Shown in pieces: positions 29,895 to 37,493 of a stretch of DNA of 64,000 bases; within the stretch, counting starts at the first letter, position 1, and each line of letters starts with the position of its first letter. Made by a program: the position numbers and the translations under genes. The stretch comes from Clavibacter nebraskensis NCPPB 2581. GTDB taxonomy: Bacteria; Actinomycetota; Actinomycetes; Actinomycetales; Microbacteriaceae. The stretch covers positions 2,666,001-2,730,000 of the forward strand of contig NC_020891.1 in NCBI RefSeq assembly GCF_000355695.1, in the 5' to 3' direction. The notes under the pieces are model-generated. The model saw only the letters and a list, made by a program, of their open reading frames with translations. It did no database searches and was not told the DNA's origin.

Positions 29895-30293
29895 CTAGAC
29901 GCGGCGGCGCTTGGGCGGGCGGCAGCCGTTGTGCGCCTGCGGGGTGACGTCGTTGATCGAGCCCACCTCGAGGCCGGCGGCCTGGAGCGAGCGGATCGCG
30001 GTCTCACGGCCGGAGCCGGGTCCCTTGACGAACACGTCGACCTTCTTCATGCCGTGCTCCTGCGCCTGGCGGGCGGCCGACTCGGCGGCGAGCTGCGCGG
30101 CGAACGGCGTCGACTTGCGCGAGCCGTTGTAGCCGACGACGCCCGAGGACGCCCAGCTGATGACGGCACCGGTGGGGTCCGTGATCGAGACGATGGTGTT
30201 GTTGAAGGTGCTCTTGATGTGGGCCTGGCCCACGGCGATGTTCTTCTTGTCCTTGCGGCGCGGCTTGCGAACGGCCGACTTGGGTGCTGCCAT
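29895..30293 (-). CDS. rpsK: 30S ribosomal protein S11
   Basis: Platform protein of the small subunit contacting E-site RNA. 132 residues with the conserved [36 protein letters not shown] and [11 protein letters not shown] ending. Preceded by rpsM, as is standard in the alpha operon. Length is typical. Confidence 0.98.
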
Positions 30294-30337
30294 GGAATTC
30301 TCCTGTGTCTACGGGTGGCGAGGCGCGGGCCGAGGGC

Positions 30338-30712
30338 CTAGCGCGCCTTCTTCTTGCCGGCTACGGTGCGCTTCGGTCCCTTGCGGGTACGAGCGTTGGT
30401 CTTCGTGCGCTGCCCGTGGACAGGGAGGCCGCGGCGGTGGCGGATGCCCTCGTAGCTGCCGATCTCGACCTTGCGTCGGATGTCGGCGGCCACCTCGCGG
30501 CGGAGGTCGCCCTCCACCTTGAAGTTCCCGTCGATGTAGTCGCGGAGGGCGATGAGCTGGTCGTCGCTCAGGTCCTTGACGCGGATGTTCTTGTCGATGC
30601 CGGTGTCCTCGAGGGTCTTGACGCTCGAGGTGCGGCCGACGCCGTAGATGTACGTGAGTGCGATCTCGACGCGCTTGTCGCGCGGGAGGTCGACGCCTGC
30701 TAGACGTGCCAT
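30338..30712 (-). CDS. rpsM: 30S ribosomal protein S13
   Basis: Head protein of the small subunit forming bridges to the 50S and touching P-site tRNA. 124 residues starting [21 protein letters not shown] and ending in the basic [17 protein letters not shown] tail. Normal length. Lies between rpmJ and rpsK. Confidence 0.98.
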   Translation of the reverse strand: MARLAGVDLPRDKRVEIALTYIYGVGRTSSVKTLEDTGIDKNIRVKDLSDDQLIALRDYIDGNFKVEGDLRREVAADIRRKVEIGSYEGIRHRRGLPVHGQRTKTNARTRKGPKRTVAGKKKAR

Positions 30713-30866
30713 TGAGGCTTCTCCTGGTGATGGGTGGAGGTCTGCAGCAGAGCCTGTGCATCGGCCTCCGACCGATGGTGTCCCCCGGATCCCTCAGGAT
30801 CCCGGCTTCCGGCGCTGCTGTCGTTCTTCTCTGGGTGGTGCGGGTGGTGCCGTGCGGTCGTGCTGA

Positions 30867-30980
30867 CTAGCCCTGGACCTGCTTGTGGCGCGGGTTGTCG
30901 CAGATGACGCGCACGCGGCCGTTGCGTCGGATGACCTTGCACTTCTCGCAGATCCTCTTGACGCTGGGGTTGACCTTCAT
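30867..30980 (-). CDS. rpmJ: 50S ribosomal protein L36
   Basis: Smallest ribosomal protein, 37 residues, translated from the minus strand as [19 protein letters not shown] followed by a basic ending NPRHKQVQG. It has the zinc-ligand set C-x2-C, C and H, so it is the zinc-binding form. It sits between infA and rpsM, its usual place. The start codon is preceded by GGAAGC. Confidence 0.96.
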
Positions 30981-31052
30981 GATGCTTCCTTGCTTTCGTT
31001 CTCGCTGGCCTCGTGCCGCCGCGGATGCGGGGCCGTTCCTTGTGCAGCAGGC

Positions 31053-31274
31053 CTACTTGTAGCGGTAGACGATCCGGCCGCGGGTGAGGTCGTACGGGCT
31101 CAGCTCCACGATCACGCGGTCCTCGGGGAGGATGCGGATGTAGTGCTGACGCATCTTGCCCGAGATGTGGGCGAGGACCTTGTGCCCGTTGCTCAGCTCA
31201 ACGCGGAACATCGCGTTCGGCAGAGCTTCGACAACTCCGCCTTCGATCTCGATGACGCCGTCTTTCTTGGCCAT
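31053..31274 (-). CDS. infA: Translation initiation factor IF-1
   Basis: Single OB-fold protein that blocks the A site during initiation. 73 residues beginning [20 protein letters not shown] and ending RGRIVYRYK, fully typical. First gene of the alpha operon, reading from the promoter at 31381-31409. Its usual upstream neighbour map is 8 kb away because of the mannitol PTS block. Confidence 0.98.
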
Positions 31275-31380
31275 ATACTCACTGTCGCTAGAGGTGGTGT
31301 CTGCTGTTCGTGCGGATGCGCATCATGGTGAGACGCAGGTGCTGGTGGCACGCCGGGAGGCGGCCGAGCACCAAGGGTCG

Positions 31381-31409
31381 AGAGTACGGCATCCCCGGGC
31401 GTGTCGCAA
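31381..31409 (-). promoter_or_regulatory. infA operon promoter
   Basis: TTGCGA (31404-31409), 17-base spacer, TACTCT (31381-31386) on the minus strand. Transcription would begin about 100 bases before infA. Confidence 0.65.
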
Positions 31410-31464
31410 TTCTCCCCGCGTGTCGCGTGCGGATCCGCGGATCCTGCGCTAGCGGACGCACGAT

Positions 31465-31490
31465 GGGCCGGACGGTCGCCCGTCCGGCCC
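31465..31490 (-). terminator. Terminator of the mannitol PTS operon
   Basis: Perfect 11-bp stem (GGGCCGGACGG) with a TCGC loop, 37 bases past the mtlD stop and upstream of the infA promoter. Confidence 0.75.
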
Positions 31491-31526
31491 GTGCTCGTGG
31501 TGCCGGTGCTGGTGCTGCCGCTCGGG

Positions 31527-32696
31527 CTACGCGCGGTGGCGCGGCGCGCTGCGGCGGTCGGCCTGCGCGGCGTCGACGACGGCGACGAGGTCGGCCGTCA
31601 GCGGGTGCTGGTCGTCCAGGCCCGTGACGCGGCGGACGAGGTCGGCCGCCGCGTCCGTCGCGAGGAGCCCCTGCAGCTCGAGCGCCTGCGGGTCGCCCGC
31701 GGGGTCGAAGCGGAGCGCCTGCCCCATCGCGCGCACGAGCGCGTCGTGCGGGAGCCCGCGCTCGGCGAGCTGCGCGGCGGGGCCCACGAAGCGCTCCTCG
31801 CGGGAGAGCTTGCGCAGCGGCTGGCGGCCGACGCGCTCGACGGTGTCGGCGAGCGCCGTGTTGCCGAAGCGCACGAGGTTCTTCTCGCGGTACGCCGCCT
31901 GCTCGGCCGCGTCGAGGCCGTGCTTGGCGACGAGCAGCGCGCTGGTCTCCTCGAGCACCCGGCGGACCTCGTCGGCGACCTCGGGGATCGCCATCGCGTC
32001 CGACTGGCTCACGGCGCCGCACGCGTAGCCGTGGTAGGCGACGGTCGCGTGGCCCGTGTTCACCGTGAAGAGCTTGCGCTCGATGTACGGCGCCAGGTCG
32101 TCGACGAACGTGGCGCCCGGGATCTCGGGCACGGCGTCGCCGAACGGCCCGCGCTCCACGACCCACTCCGAGAAGTCCTCGACGGTGACGTCGAGGCCCG
32201 CGGCGGGATCCTGGTTCGGCACGATGCGGTCGACGGCCGTGTTGGCGAACAGCGCGCGCCCGAGGGCGTCGGGCTCCTCCGTGAGGGCCTTCACGATCTC
32301 GGCGCGGAGGGCGTCCGTCGCGTTGATGGCGTTCTCGCACCCCATGACGGCGACGGGTCCGAGGTCGGCGGAGCGCGCCCGGAGGCCCGCGGCGATCGCC
32401 GGCGCCACGAAGCGGAGGATGTTCGGGCCCACCGCGGTGGTCACGACGTCGGCGGTCGCGATCTCCCGGATGAGCGCCTCGCCGTCCGCCGCGCTGTCGA
32501 TCGCCCGGAACCCGGTGACCGTCCAGTCGCGCGCGTGCGGGCCGACCTCGGTGACGCGGTAGGACTCGGCGGCGTCGAGGTGCCCGATGAGCTCGGCGTT
32601 GACGTCGGCGAACACGACCTCGTAGCCAGCCTCGTGCAGGATCAGCCCGACGAAGCCGCGCCCGATGTTGCCGGCGCCGAAGTGGACGGCCTTCAC
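31527..32696 (-). CDS. mtlD: Mannitol-1-phosphate 5-dehydrogenase
   Basis: Oxidises mannitol-1-phosphate from the PTS to fructose-6-phosphate with NAD+. 389 residues; the NAD-binding loop is [13 protein letters not shown] at 5-17, followed by family blocks [11 protein letters not shown] and [15 protein letters not shown]. Length matches E. coli MtlD. Start is a GTG overlapping the mtlF stop by four bases. Last gene of the operon. Confidence 0.96.
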   Translation of the reverse strand: MKAVHFGAGNIGRGFVGLILHEAGYEVVFADVNAELIGHLDAAESYRVTEVGPHARDWTVTGFRAIDSAADGEALIREIATADVVTTAVGPNILRFVAPAIAAGLRARSADLGPVAVMGCENAINATDALRAEIVKALTEEPDALGRALFANTAVDRIVPNQDPAAGLDVTVEDFSEWVVERGPFGDAVPEIPGATFVDDLAPYIERKLFTVNTGHATVAYHGYACGAVSQSDAMAIPEVADEVRRVLEETSALLVAKHGLDAAEQAAYREKNLVRFGNTALADTVERVGRQPLRKLSREERFVGPAAQLAERGLPHDALVRAMGQALRFDPAGDPQALELQGLLATDAAADLVRRVTGLDDQHPLTADLVAVVDAAQADRRSAPRHRA

Positions 32697-33130
32697 GCCT
32701 CGTTCACCTCGGCCAGGAGGGCGTAGAGCGCCTCGGCGTCGGGGGCGTCGACAAGCTTCTGCACCTCGTCGTCATCGCTGAAGATGATGGCGATCTTGCT
32801 GAGGATGTCGAGGTGGCCGTTGTCCTTGCCGGCGATGCCGACGACGAAGCGCACCTCGTTGCCCGCCCAGTCGATGGGGGCGTCGTAGCGGACGAAGGAG
32901 AGCGCCGAGTCGAGGATCGTGTCCTTGCCCTCGTTGGTGCCGTGCGGGATGGCGAGGAGGTTGCCCATGTACGTCGAGACGCTCTTCTCGCGCTCGATCA
33001 TGAAGCCCTGGTACTCGGGGGTGACGGCGCCCGCGGCGACGAGGATGCCCGCCGCCTCGGCGATGGCCTCCTCCACGCTCGACGCGGTGCCGCCGACGCG
33101 GATCTGGGCGGGTTCGAGGACGTTCGACAT
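32693..33130 (-). CDS. mtlF: PTS mannitol IIA component
   Basis: Cytoplasmic phosphocarrier taking phosphate from HPr and passing it to MtlA. 145 residues; the phosphorylated histidine is H63 in [12 protein letters not shown]. It is separate from IICB, as in Bacillus-type mannitol systems rather than the fused E. coli MtlA. Start ATG 33130; overlaps mtlD. It follows mtlA after a 110-base gap containing two hairpins. Confidence 0.95.
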   Translation of the reverse strand: MSNVLEPAQIRVGGTASSVEEAIAEAAGILVAAGAVTPEYQGFMIEREKSVSTYMGNLLAIPHGTNEGKDTILDSALSFVRYDAPIDWAGNEVRFVVGIAGKDNGHLDILSKIAIIFSDDDEVQKLVDAPDAEALYALLAEVNEA

Positions 33131-33158
33131 GGTGCTCCTGACGTGTGTGCGTGGTGCG

Positions 33159-33194
33159 GGGGCCGGGCTGCGCCTTCCAGCATGGCCCGGCCCC
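33159..33194 (-). other. Intercistronic hairpin before mtlF
   Basis: 10-bp perfect stem (GGGGCCGGGC) with a 16-base loop in the mtlA-mtlF gap. It could protect or process the mtlF-mtlD message. Confidence 0.45.
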
Positions 33195-33212
33195 GCGAGT
33201 GCGGTGGTGCGG

Positions 33213-33234
33213 GGGTCCGCCGCGGGGCGGACCC
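33213..33234 (-). terminator. Hairpin after mtlA, probable partial terminator
   Basis: 9-bp perfect stem (GGGTCCGCC) with a 4-base loop, six bases past the mtlA stop. The genes downstream belong to the same pathway, so it may only attenuate. Confidence 0.5.
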
Positions 33235-33240
33235 GGTCGA

Positions 33241-34770
33241 TCAGCTGTCCGAGCGCTGCTTCCGGACCAGCTCCACGATCTCGTCGTAGCGCGGCGAGTT
33301 CATGAAGTTGTCGACGGAGACGTGCTCCGAGGACGGGCTCTTCTGGCGGGCGCGGTCGGTGAGCTCGCGCTGCGTGATCACGAGGTCGGCCGTGCCGTCG
33401 AGGGCGGCGATCGCCTTGTTGACGACCGTGACGTCGGTGAGGCCGGCCTTCTTCATCTTGTTGCGGAGCACCGAGGCGCCCATGGCGGACGAGCCCATGC
33501 CGGCGTCGCAGGCGAACACGATGTCCTGGATGCGCGTGGCCGTGGCCGTGCCGCCGTCCGTGCCCGTGCTGGTCGTGCCGTCGGCGAGGCCGCCGACCGT
33601 GCCCGCGGTACCGGTCTCGGCGCCGAGCCCGGAGAGGATCGAGGACTCCTTGCCCTTGTTGGCCTGCGTCGCGGCGACCGCGGCGCCGAAGTCGCCCTCG
33701 GTCTTCTTGCCGGTGCGGAGGATGACCGCCGCGACGACGAAGGTGACCGCGGCCGAGATGATGACCGAGAGGATCACGCCGGGGAAGCTGTCGCTGGCCG
33801 TCTGGCCGAGCACGGCGATGATGCTGCCGGGCGAGGCGGGTGCGCGGAGGCCCGAGCCGAACGCGACGTTGGTCGCGACGCCCGAGGCGCCACCCGCGAT
33901 GACCGCGAGGAACAGGAGCGGCTTGGAGAGCACGTAGGGGAAGTAGATCTCGTGGATGCCGCCGACGAACTGGATGAGGATCGCGCCGGGGGCGGTGGAG
34001 CGGGCGGCACCCGCGCCGAAGATCGCGAACGCGAGGAGCACGCCGAGGCCGGGGCCGGGGTTCGCCTCGAGCAGGAACAGGATGCTCTTGCCCTTCTCGA
34101 GCGACTCGGCGGTGCCGAGCGGCGTGAGGATGCCCTGGTTGATGGCGTTGTTGAGGAACAGCACCTTCGCGGGCTCGATCACGATGCTCGTGAGCGGCAG
34201 CAGGTTGTTGTCGACGAGGAAGCCGACGCCGCCGCCCAGGACCGACGTGATCGCGCGGATCACCGGGGTGAGGCCGAAGAAGGCGCCGATCGCGAAGACC
34301 GCGCCGAGGATCCCGGCGGAGAAGTTGTTGACGAGCATCTCGAAGCCGGGGCGGATGCGGTCGATCCAGAGCCGCTCGATGACCTTGAGCAGGTACGCCG
34401 CGAGCGGGCCCGTGATCATGGCGCCGAGGAACATCGGGCTGCCGCCGTCGTAGTAGGGGTCGCCGATGGTGCCGGCGATGACGCCCATGGTCGCGATGGT
34501 CGCGACCACGCCGCCGCGCGCGTCGTAGACCATGCGGCCGCCGGTGTTCGCGATGAGCAGCGGCAGGAGGAAGAACAGGATCGGGCTGATCAGCTGGGCG
34601 ATGTCCGCGTTCGGCAGGTAGCCGTCCGGGATGAACAGGGCCGTGAGCAGGCCCCAGGCGATGAACGCCGCGATGTTCGGCATGATCATGCCGCTGAGGA
34701 ACGTGCCGAACTTCTGCACGCCGAGCCGCACGGACTGTCCCGTGCTGCGGGTGGGTGACGTCGTCGTCAT
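33241..34770 (-). CDS. mtlA: PTS mannitol IICB component
   Basis: Membrane permease that phosphorylates mannitol during uptake. 509 residues: an IIC domain (about 15-355) with eight or so hydrophobic segments and the substrate motif GGIHEIYFPYV near 270-280, a Gly/Thr-rich linker (about 375-412), and a IIB domain with phosphorylated cysteine 421 in FACDAGMGSSAMGA. The IIA domain is encoded by mtlF. ATG 34770 is chosen because LGVQKFGTFLSGMIMPNI follows at the usual distance; AGGAG lies 12 bases upstream. Confidence 0.95.
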   Translation of the reverse strand: MTTTSPTRSTGQSVRLGVQKFGTFLSGMIMPNIAAFIAWGLLTALFIPDGYLPNADIAQLISPILFFLLPLLIANTGGRMVYDARGGVVATIATMGVIAGTIGDPYYDGGSPMFLGAMITGPLAAYLLKVIERLWIDRIRPGFEMLVNNFSAGILGAVFAIGAFFGLTPVIRAITSVLGGGVGFLVDNNLLPLTSIVIEPAKVLFLNNAINQGILTPLGTAESLEKGKSILFLLEANPGPGLGVLLAFAIFGAGAARSTAPGAILIQFVGGIHEIYFPYVLSKPLLFLAVIAGGASGVATNVAFGSGLRAPASPGSIIAVLGQTASDSFPGVILSVIISAAVTFVVAAVILRTGKKTEGDFGAAVAATQANKGKESSILSGLGAETGTAGTVGGLADGTTSTGTDGGTATATRIQDIVFACDAGMGSSAMGASVLRNKMKKAGLTDVTVVNKAIAALDGTADLVITQRELTDRARQKSPSSEHVSVDNFMNSPRYDEIVELVRKQRSDS

Positions 34771-34797
34771 GGGGGTGGTGCTCCTGTTCGTGGTGAT

Positions 34798-34819
34798 GGC
34801 GGGCCTGCTGCGGCCCGCC
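34798..34819 (-). other. Intercistronic hairpin between ptsI and mtlA
   Basis: 8-bp perfect stem (GGCGGGCC) with a 6-base loop, about 28 bases before the mtlA start. Confidence 0.45.
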
Positions 34820-34883
34820 GTGCTGCGGTGAGGGGAATGTGCGGTGGTGCGGTGGAGAGGGCCGTGCGGGTCGGTGGTGCGGG

Positions 34884-36554
34884 TCAGACGGTGACGGGCG
34901 CCGACGCCGCGGTGACCGCGGCGCGCGCCTCGACGGCGCTGTCGGCGGCGAGGGCGACGGCGGCCAGGGCCTCCGCCTCCTCGCGCGTGTGGAGGGCGAG
35001 CTCGGCGCGCACGTCGGCGAGGGCCGCGGGCGACATCGAGAGGGTGGTGGCGCCGAGGCCGACGAGCACGACGGCGAGCAGCGGGTCGGCCGCCGCCTCG
35101 CCGCAGATGCCCACGGGCTTGCCGAGCGCGCGGCCCGCGGTGCCGACCTCCTGCACGAGGCGGAGGACGGCGGGGTGCCACGGGTCCTGGAACGCGGCCA
35201 CGGATCCCAGCAGCCGGTCGGCCGCGAGCGTGTACTGCGTCAGGTCGTTGGTGCCGATGCTCGCGAAGTCGGCATTGGCGAGGATCCGGTCGGCGAGGAG
35301 CGCGGAGGACGGGACCTCCACCATCACGCCGACCGTCGTCAGGCCGAGCTCGCGGCCGAGCGCCGTGAAGTAGCGCGCCTCCTCGACGGTCGAGACCATG
35401 GGTGCCATGACCCAGAGGTCGGCCTCGGTGGCGGCGTCGGCCTGCGCCAGCGCGGTGAGCTGGTCGCGGAGGATCTGCTCGTTGGCCCGCAGCGCGCGGA
35501 GGCCGCGGAGCCCGAGGGCGGGGTTCTCCTCGTCGGCGTCGTTGAGGAAGGCCAGCGGCTTGTCGGCGCCGGCGTCGAGCGCGCGGACGACGACCTTCTG
35601 CCCGGGGAACGCCTCGAGCAGGCGCGTGTAGTGCTCCCGCTGCTCGTCCACCGTCGGCGCGCTCGTGGCGTCGAGGAAGAGGAACTCGGTGCGGAAGAGG
35701 CCGACGCCCTCGGCGCCCTTCTCGACCGCGTCGGACGCGCCGTCGGCGGATCCGAGGTTGGCGAGGAGCGGGATCGCGGTGCCGTCGGCGAGCGCCCCCG
35801 GTCCGGTGGGGACGGCGACGCGCGCCTTCCGGGCGGCGATGGCGTCACGCGCGGCGGACTCCTCCTCGGCGCTCGGGTCGACGGTGACGGCGCCCGTGAG
35901 CGCGTCGACCACGACGGTCTCGCCGTCGGCGAGGTCGGCGGCCTCGGCGACGCCGACGACCGCGACGATCGCCTTCTCGCGGGCGAGGATCGCCGTGTGC
36001 GAGGTGGGCCCGCCGTCGGTCGTGATGAGCGCGAGGACCTTGTCGAGGTCGAGGAGCGCGGTGTCGGCGGGCGCGAGGTCGCGGGCCACCAGCACGAACG
36101 CGTGGTCGGGATCCGGCACGCCGGGCGCCGAAACGCCCTGCAGGTGCGCGACGACGCGCTGCGAGACGTCGTCGAGGTCGGTCGCGCGCTCCCCCATGTA
36201 GCCGCCCATGCTGAGCAGCAGGTCGCGGAAGCCGGCGAACGCCTCGTGCACGGCGCGCTCGGCGGTGCGGCCCGTCGCGAGGCGCGCGGTGATGTCGTCG
36301 ACGAGCGTCGGGTCCTCGGCCATGAAGGCCTGCGCCTCGAGCACGTCCTTCGCGGCGCCGCCGGCCTTCTCCCCGCGGATGCGGATGTCGGCGGCCGTCG
36401 CGGCGAGCGACGCGCTCACGCGGATGCGCTCCTCGTCGGCGGTCAGGGTGCTCGGGGTGTCGACGGGCTCGGGGAGCGGGTCGGGCATCCGGATGACGGG
36501 GCCGACGGCGGATCCCCGGCCGATGCCGATGCCGTTCAGGGTGCGGGAGCTCAT
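34884..36554 (-). CDS. ptsI: PTS enzyme I
   Basis: General PTS kinase that takes phosphate from phosphoenolpyruvate and gives it to HPr. 556 residues. The phosphohistidine is H186 in TTDGGPTSHTAILARE; the PEP-binding C-terminal domain has GLFRTEFLFLD, MVEVPSSALLAD, FASIGTNDLTQYTLAADR and GICGEAAADP. Its ATG overlaps the ptsH stop (ATGA). A general PTS gene inside a mannitol operon means that mannitol control also reaches other PTS sugars. Confidence 0.97.
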   Translation of the reverse strand: MSSRTLNGIGIGRGSAVGPVIRMPDPLPEPVDTPSTLTADEERIRVSASLAATAADIRIRGEKAGGAAKDVLEAQAFMAEDPTLVDDITARLATGRTAERAVHEAFAGFRDLLLSMGGYMGERATDLDDVSQRVVAHLQGVSAPGVPDPDHAFVLVARDLAPADTALLDLDKVLALITTDGGPTSHTAILAREKAIVAVVGVAEAADLADGETVVVDALTGAVTVDPSAEEESAARDAIAARKARVAVPTGPGALADGTAIPLLANLGSADGASDAVEKGAEGVGLFRTEFLFLDATSAPTVDEQREHYTRLLEAFPGQKVVVRALDAGADKPLAFLNDADEENPALGLRGLRALRANEQILRDQLTALAQADAATEADLWVMAPMVSTVEEARYFTALGRELGLTTVGVMVEVPSSALLADRILANADFASIGTNDLTQYTLAADRLLGSVAAFQDPWHPAVLRLVQEVGTAGRALGKPVGICGEAAADPLLAVVLVGLGATTLSMSPAALADVRAELALHTREEAEALAAVALAADSAVEARAAVTAASAPVTV

Positions 36555-36817
36555 GCGGCGTCCAGGTCGGACTCGAGGAGCGTGGCGAGGTCGGTGACGA
36601 CCTGCTCGGCGTTCTCGCCCTCGGCGGAGACGACGACCTCGTCGCCCGTGTCGACGCCCAGGGAGATCACGCCGAGGATGCTCGCGGCGTTGACGCTGCG
36701 GTCGCCCTTGGCGAGCTGCACGGGGATACCGGCCTTCGCGGCGGCCTGCGTGAACAGCGAGGCGGGGCGGGCGTGCAGCCCGTGCGACGAGGCGATGGTG
36801 ACGGTGCGTTCTGCCAT
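36551..36817 (-). CDS. ptsH: Phosphocarrier protein HPr
   Basis: Small carrier moving phosphate from EI to IIA proteins. 88 residues with histidine 15 in SSHGLHARPAS and a serine at position 46 (NAASILGVISLG). Whether that serine is phosphorylated cannot be told; HPr kinase is not seen here. Overlaps ptsI, follows the IIB gene after a gap with a hairpin. Confidence 0.97.
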   Translation of the reverse strand: MAERTVTIASSHGLHARPASLFTQAAAKAGIPVQLAKGDRSVNAASILGVISLGVDTGDEVVVSAEGENAEQVVTDLATLLESDLDAA

Positions 36818-36833
36818 GGTGGCTCCTTCGGTC

Positions 36834-36851
36834 GGCCCCGTCGTCGGGGCC
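36834..36851 (-). other. Intercistronic hairpin between the IIB gene and ptsH
   Basis: 7-bp perfect stem (GGCCCCG) with a TCGT loop, 17 bases before the ptsH start. Confidence 0.4.
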
Positions 36852-36902
36852 CTGGTGGGCGGGCGTCGTGCTGGTCGTGCGGTGTCGGCGCGGGGCCGGT
36901 GG

Positions 36903-37283
36903 TCAGGCGACGGGCGGGGATCCCCCGAGGGGACGGCCGTGCAGCCCCGGCGCGAGGCGGAGCGAGCGGGCGCCCTGGCGCATGGCGGCGACGGCCCGGT
37001 CGAGCGCGGCGCGCGCGCCCTCGGGCCGCGCGGCGTCGGCGTCGAGGAGCACCGCGGTCGCGCCCTCGTCGGCGGCGGCCTCGCGCACGGCGTCGAGCCG
37101 GTCGGCGAGGTGGGCGCCCAGCAGGACGACGTCCATGCCGGCGGCGTCGAGGCGCACCTGGGCGAGGGACCCGGCGACGGCCTCGATCTCGAGCCCGTCC
37201 TCCTCGGCGAGCGCGCGGAGGCGCTGGGCGAGGAAGGTGCTGGATGCGCCGGAGCCGCAGACGACGAGGATCCTCCCGGTCAT
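36903..37283 (-). CDS. Stand-alone PTS IIB protein (lactose/cellobiose or ascorbate type)
   Basis: A 126-residue protein whose start, RILVVCGSGASSTFLAQRLR, is the phosphocysteine loop of PTS IIB domains, with cysteine 9. Its motif C-G-S-G-A-S-S-T differs from the C-D-A-G-M-G-S-S-A loop of MtlA, so it is another IIB type. No matching IIC or IIA is in the window. It is the first gene of the ptsH-ptsI-mtl operon, with GGAGG six bases before the ATG. The last 25 residues are basic and Pro/Gly-rich. It may feed an unlinked permease or act as a regulator. Confidence 0.8.
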   Translation of the reverse strand: MTGRILVVCGSGASSTFLAQRLRALAEEDGLEIEAVAGSLAQVRLDAAGMDVVLLGAHLADRLDAVREAAADEGATAVLLDADAARPEGARAALDRAVAAMRQGARSLRLAPGLHGRPLGGSPPVA

Positions 37284-37493
37284 GCTGTGCCTCCTCGCGT
37301 CGTCGCTGGTCGTCTCATCGTGCTCCGCGGGAGGTCGCCGGTGCCAGCAGATCCGCTTCCGCGGGGTAGGAAGACGAGGCCGGCGGGTGCTCCCGCGGGC
37401 TTCCCGGGCGGGAGCGGATGGTTGACTCGTCTCCGAGAGCGGCACGCTCGGTCCGCCGCCCGGGGACGCGAGCCGCCGCGCAGGGAGACGACC
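37284..37493. promoter_or_regulatory. Divergent mtlR / PTS operon promoter region
   Basis: 210 noncoding bases. An inverted repeat CTCCCGC-N11-GCGGGAG lies at 37390-37414 and TTGACT at 37422-37427 is a possible -35 for mtlR, without a convincing -10. PRD activators usually bind such upstream repeats; the site is a candidate only. Confidence 0.4.
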
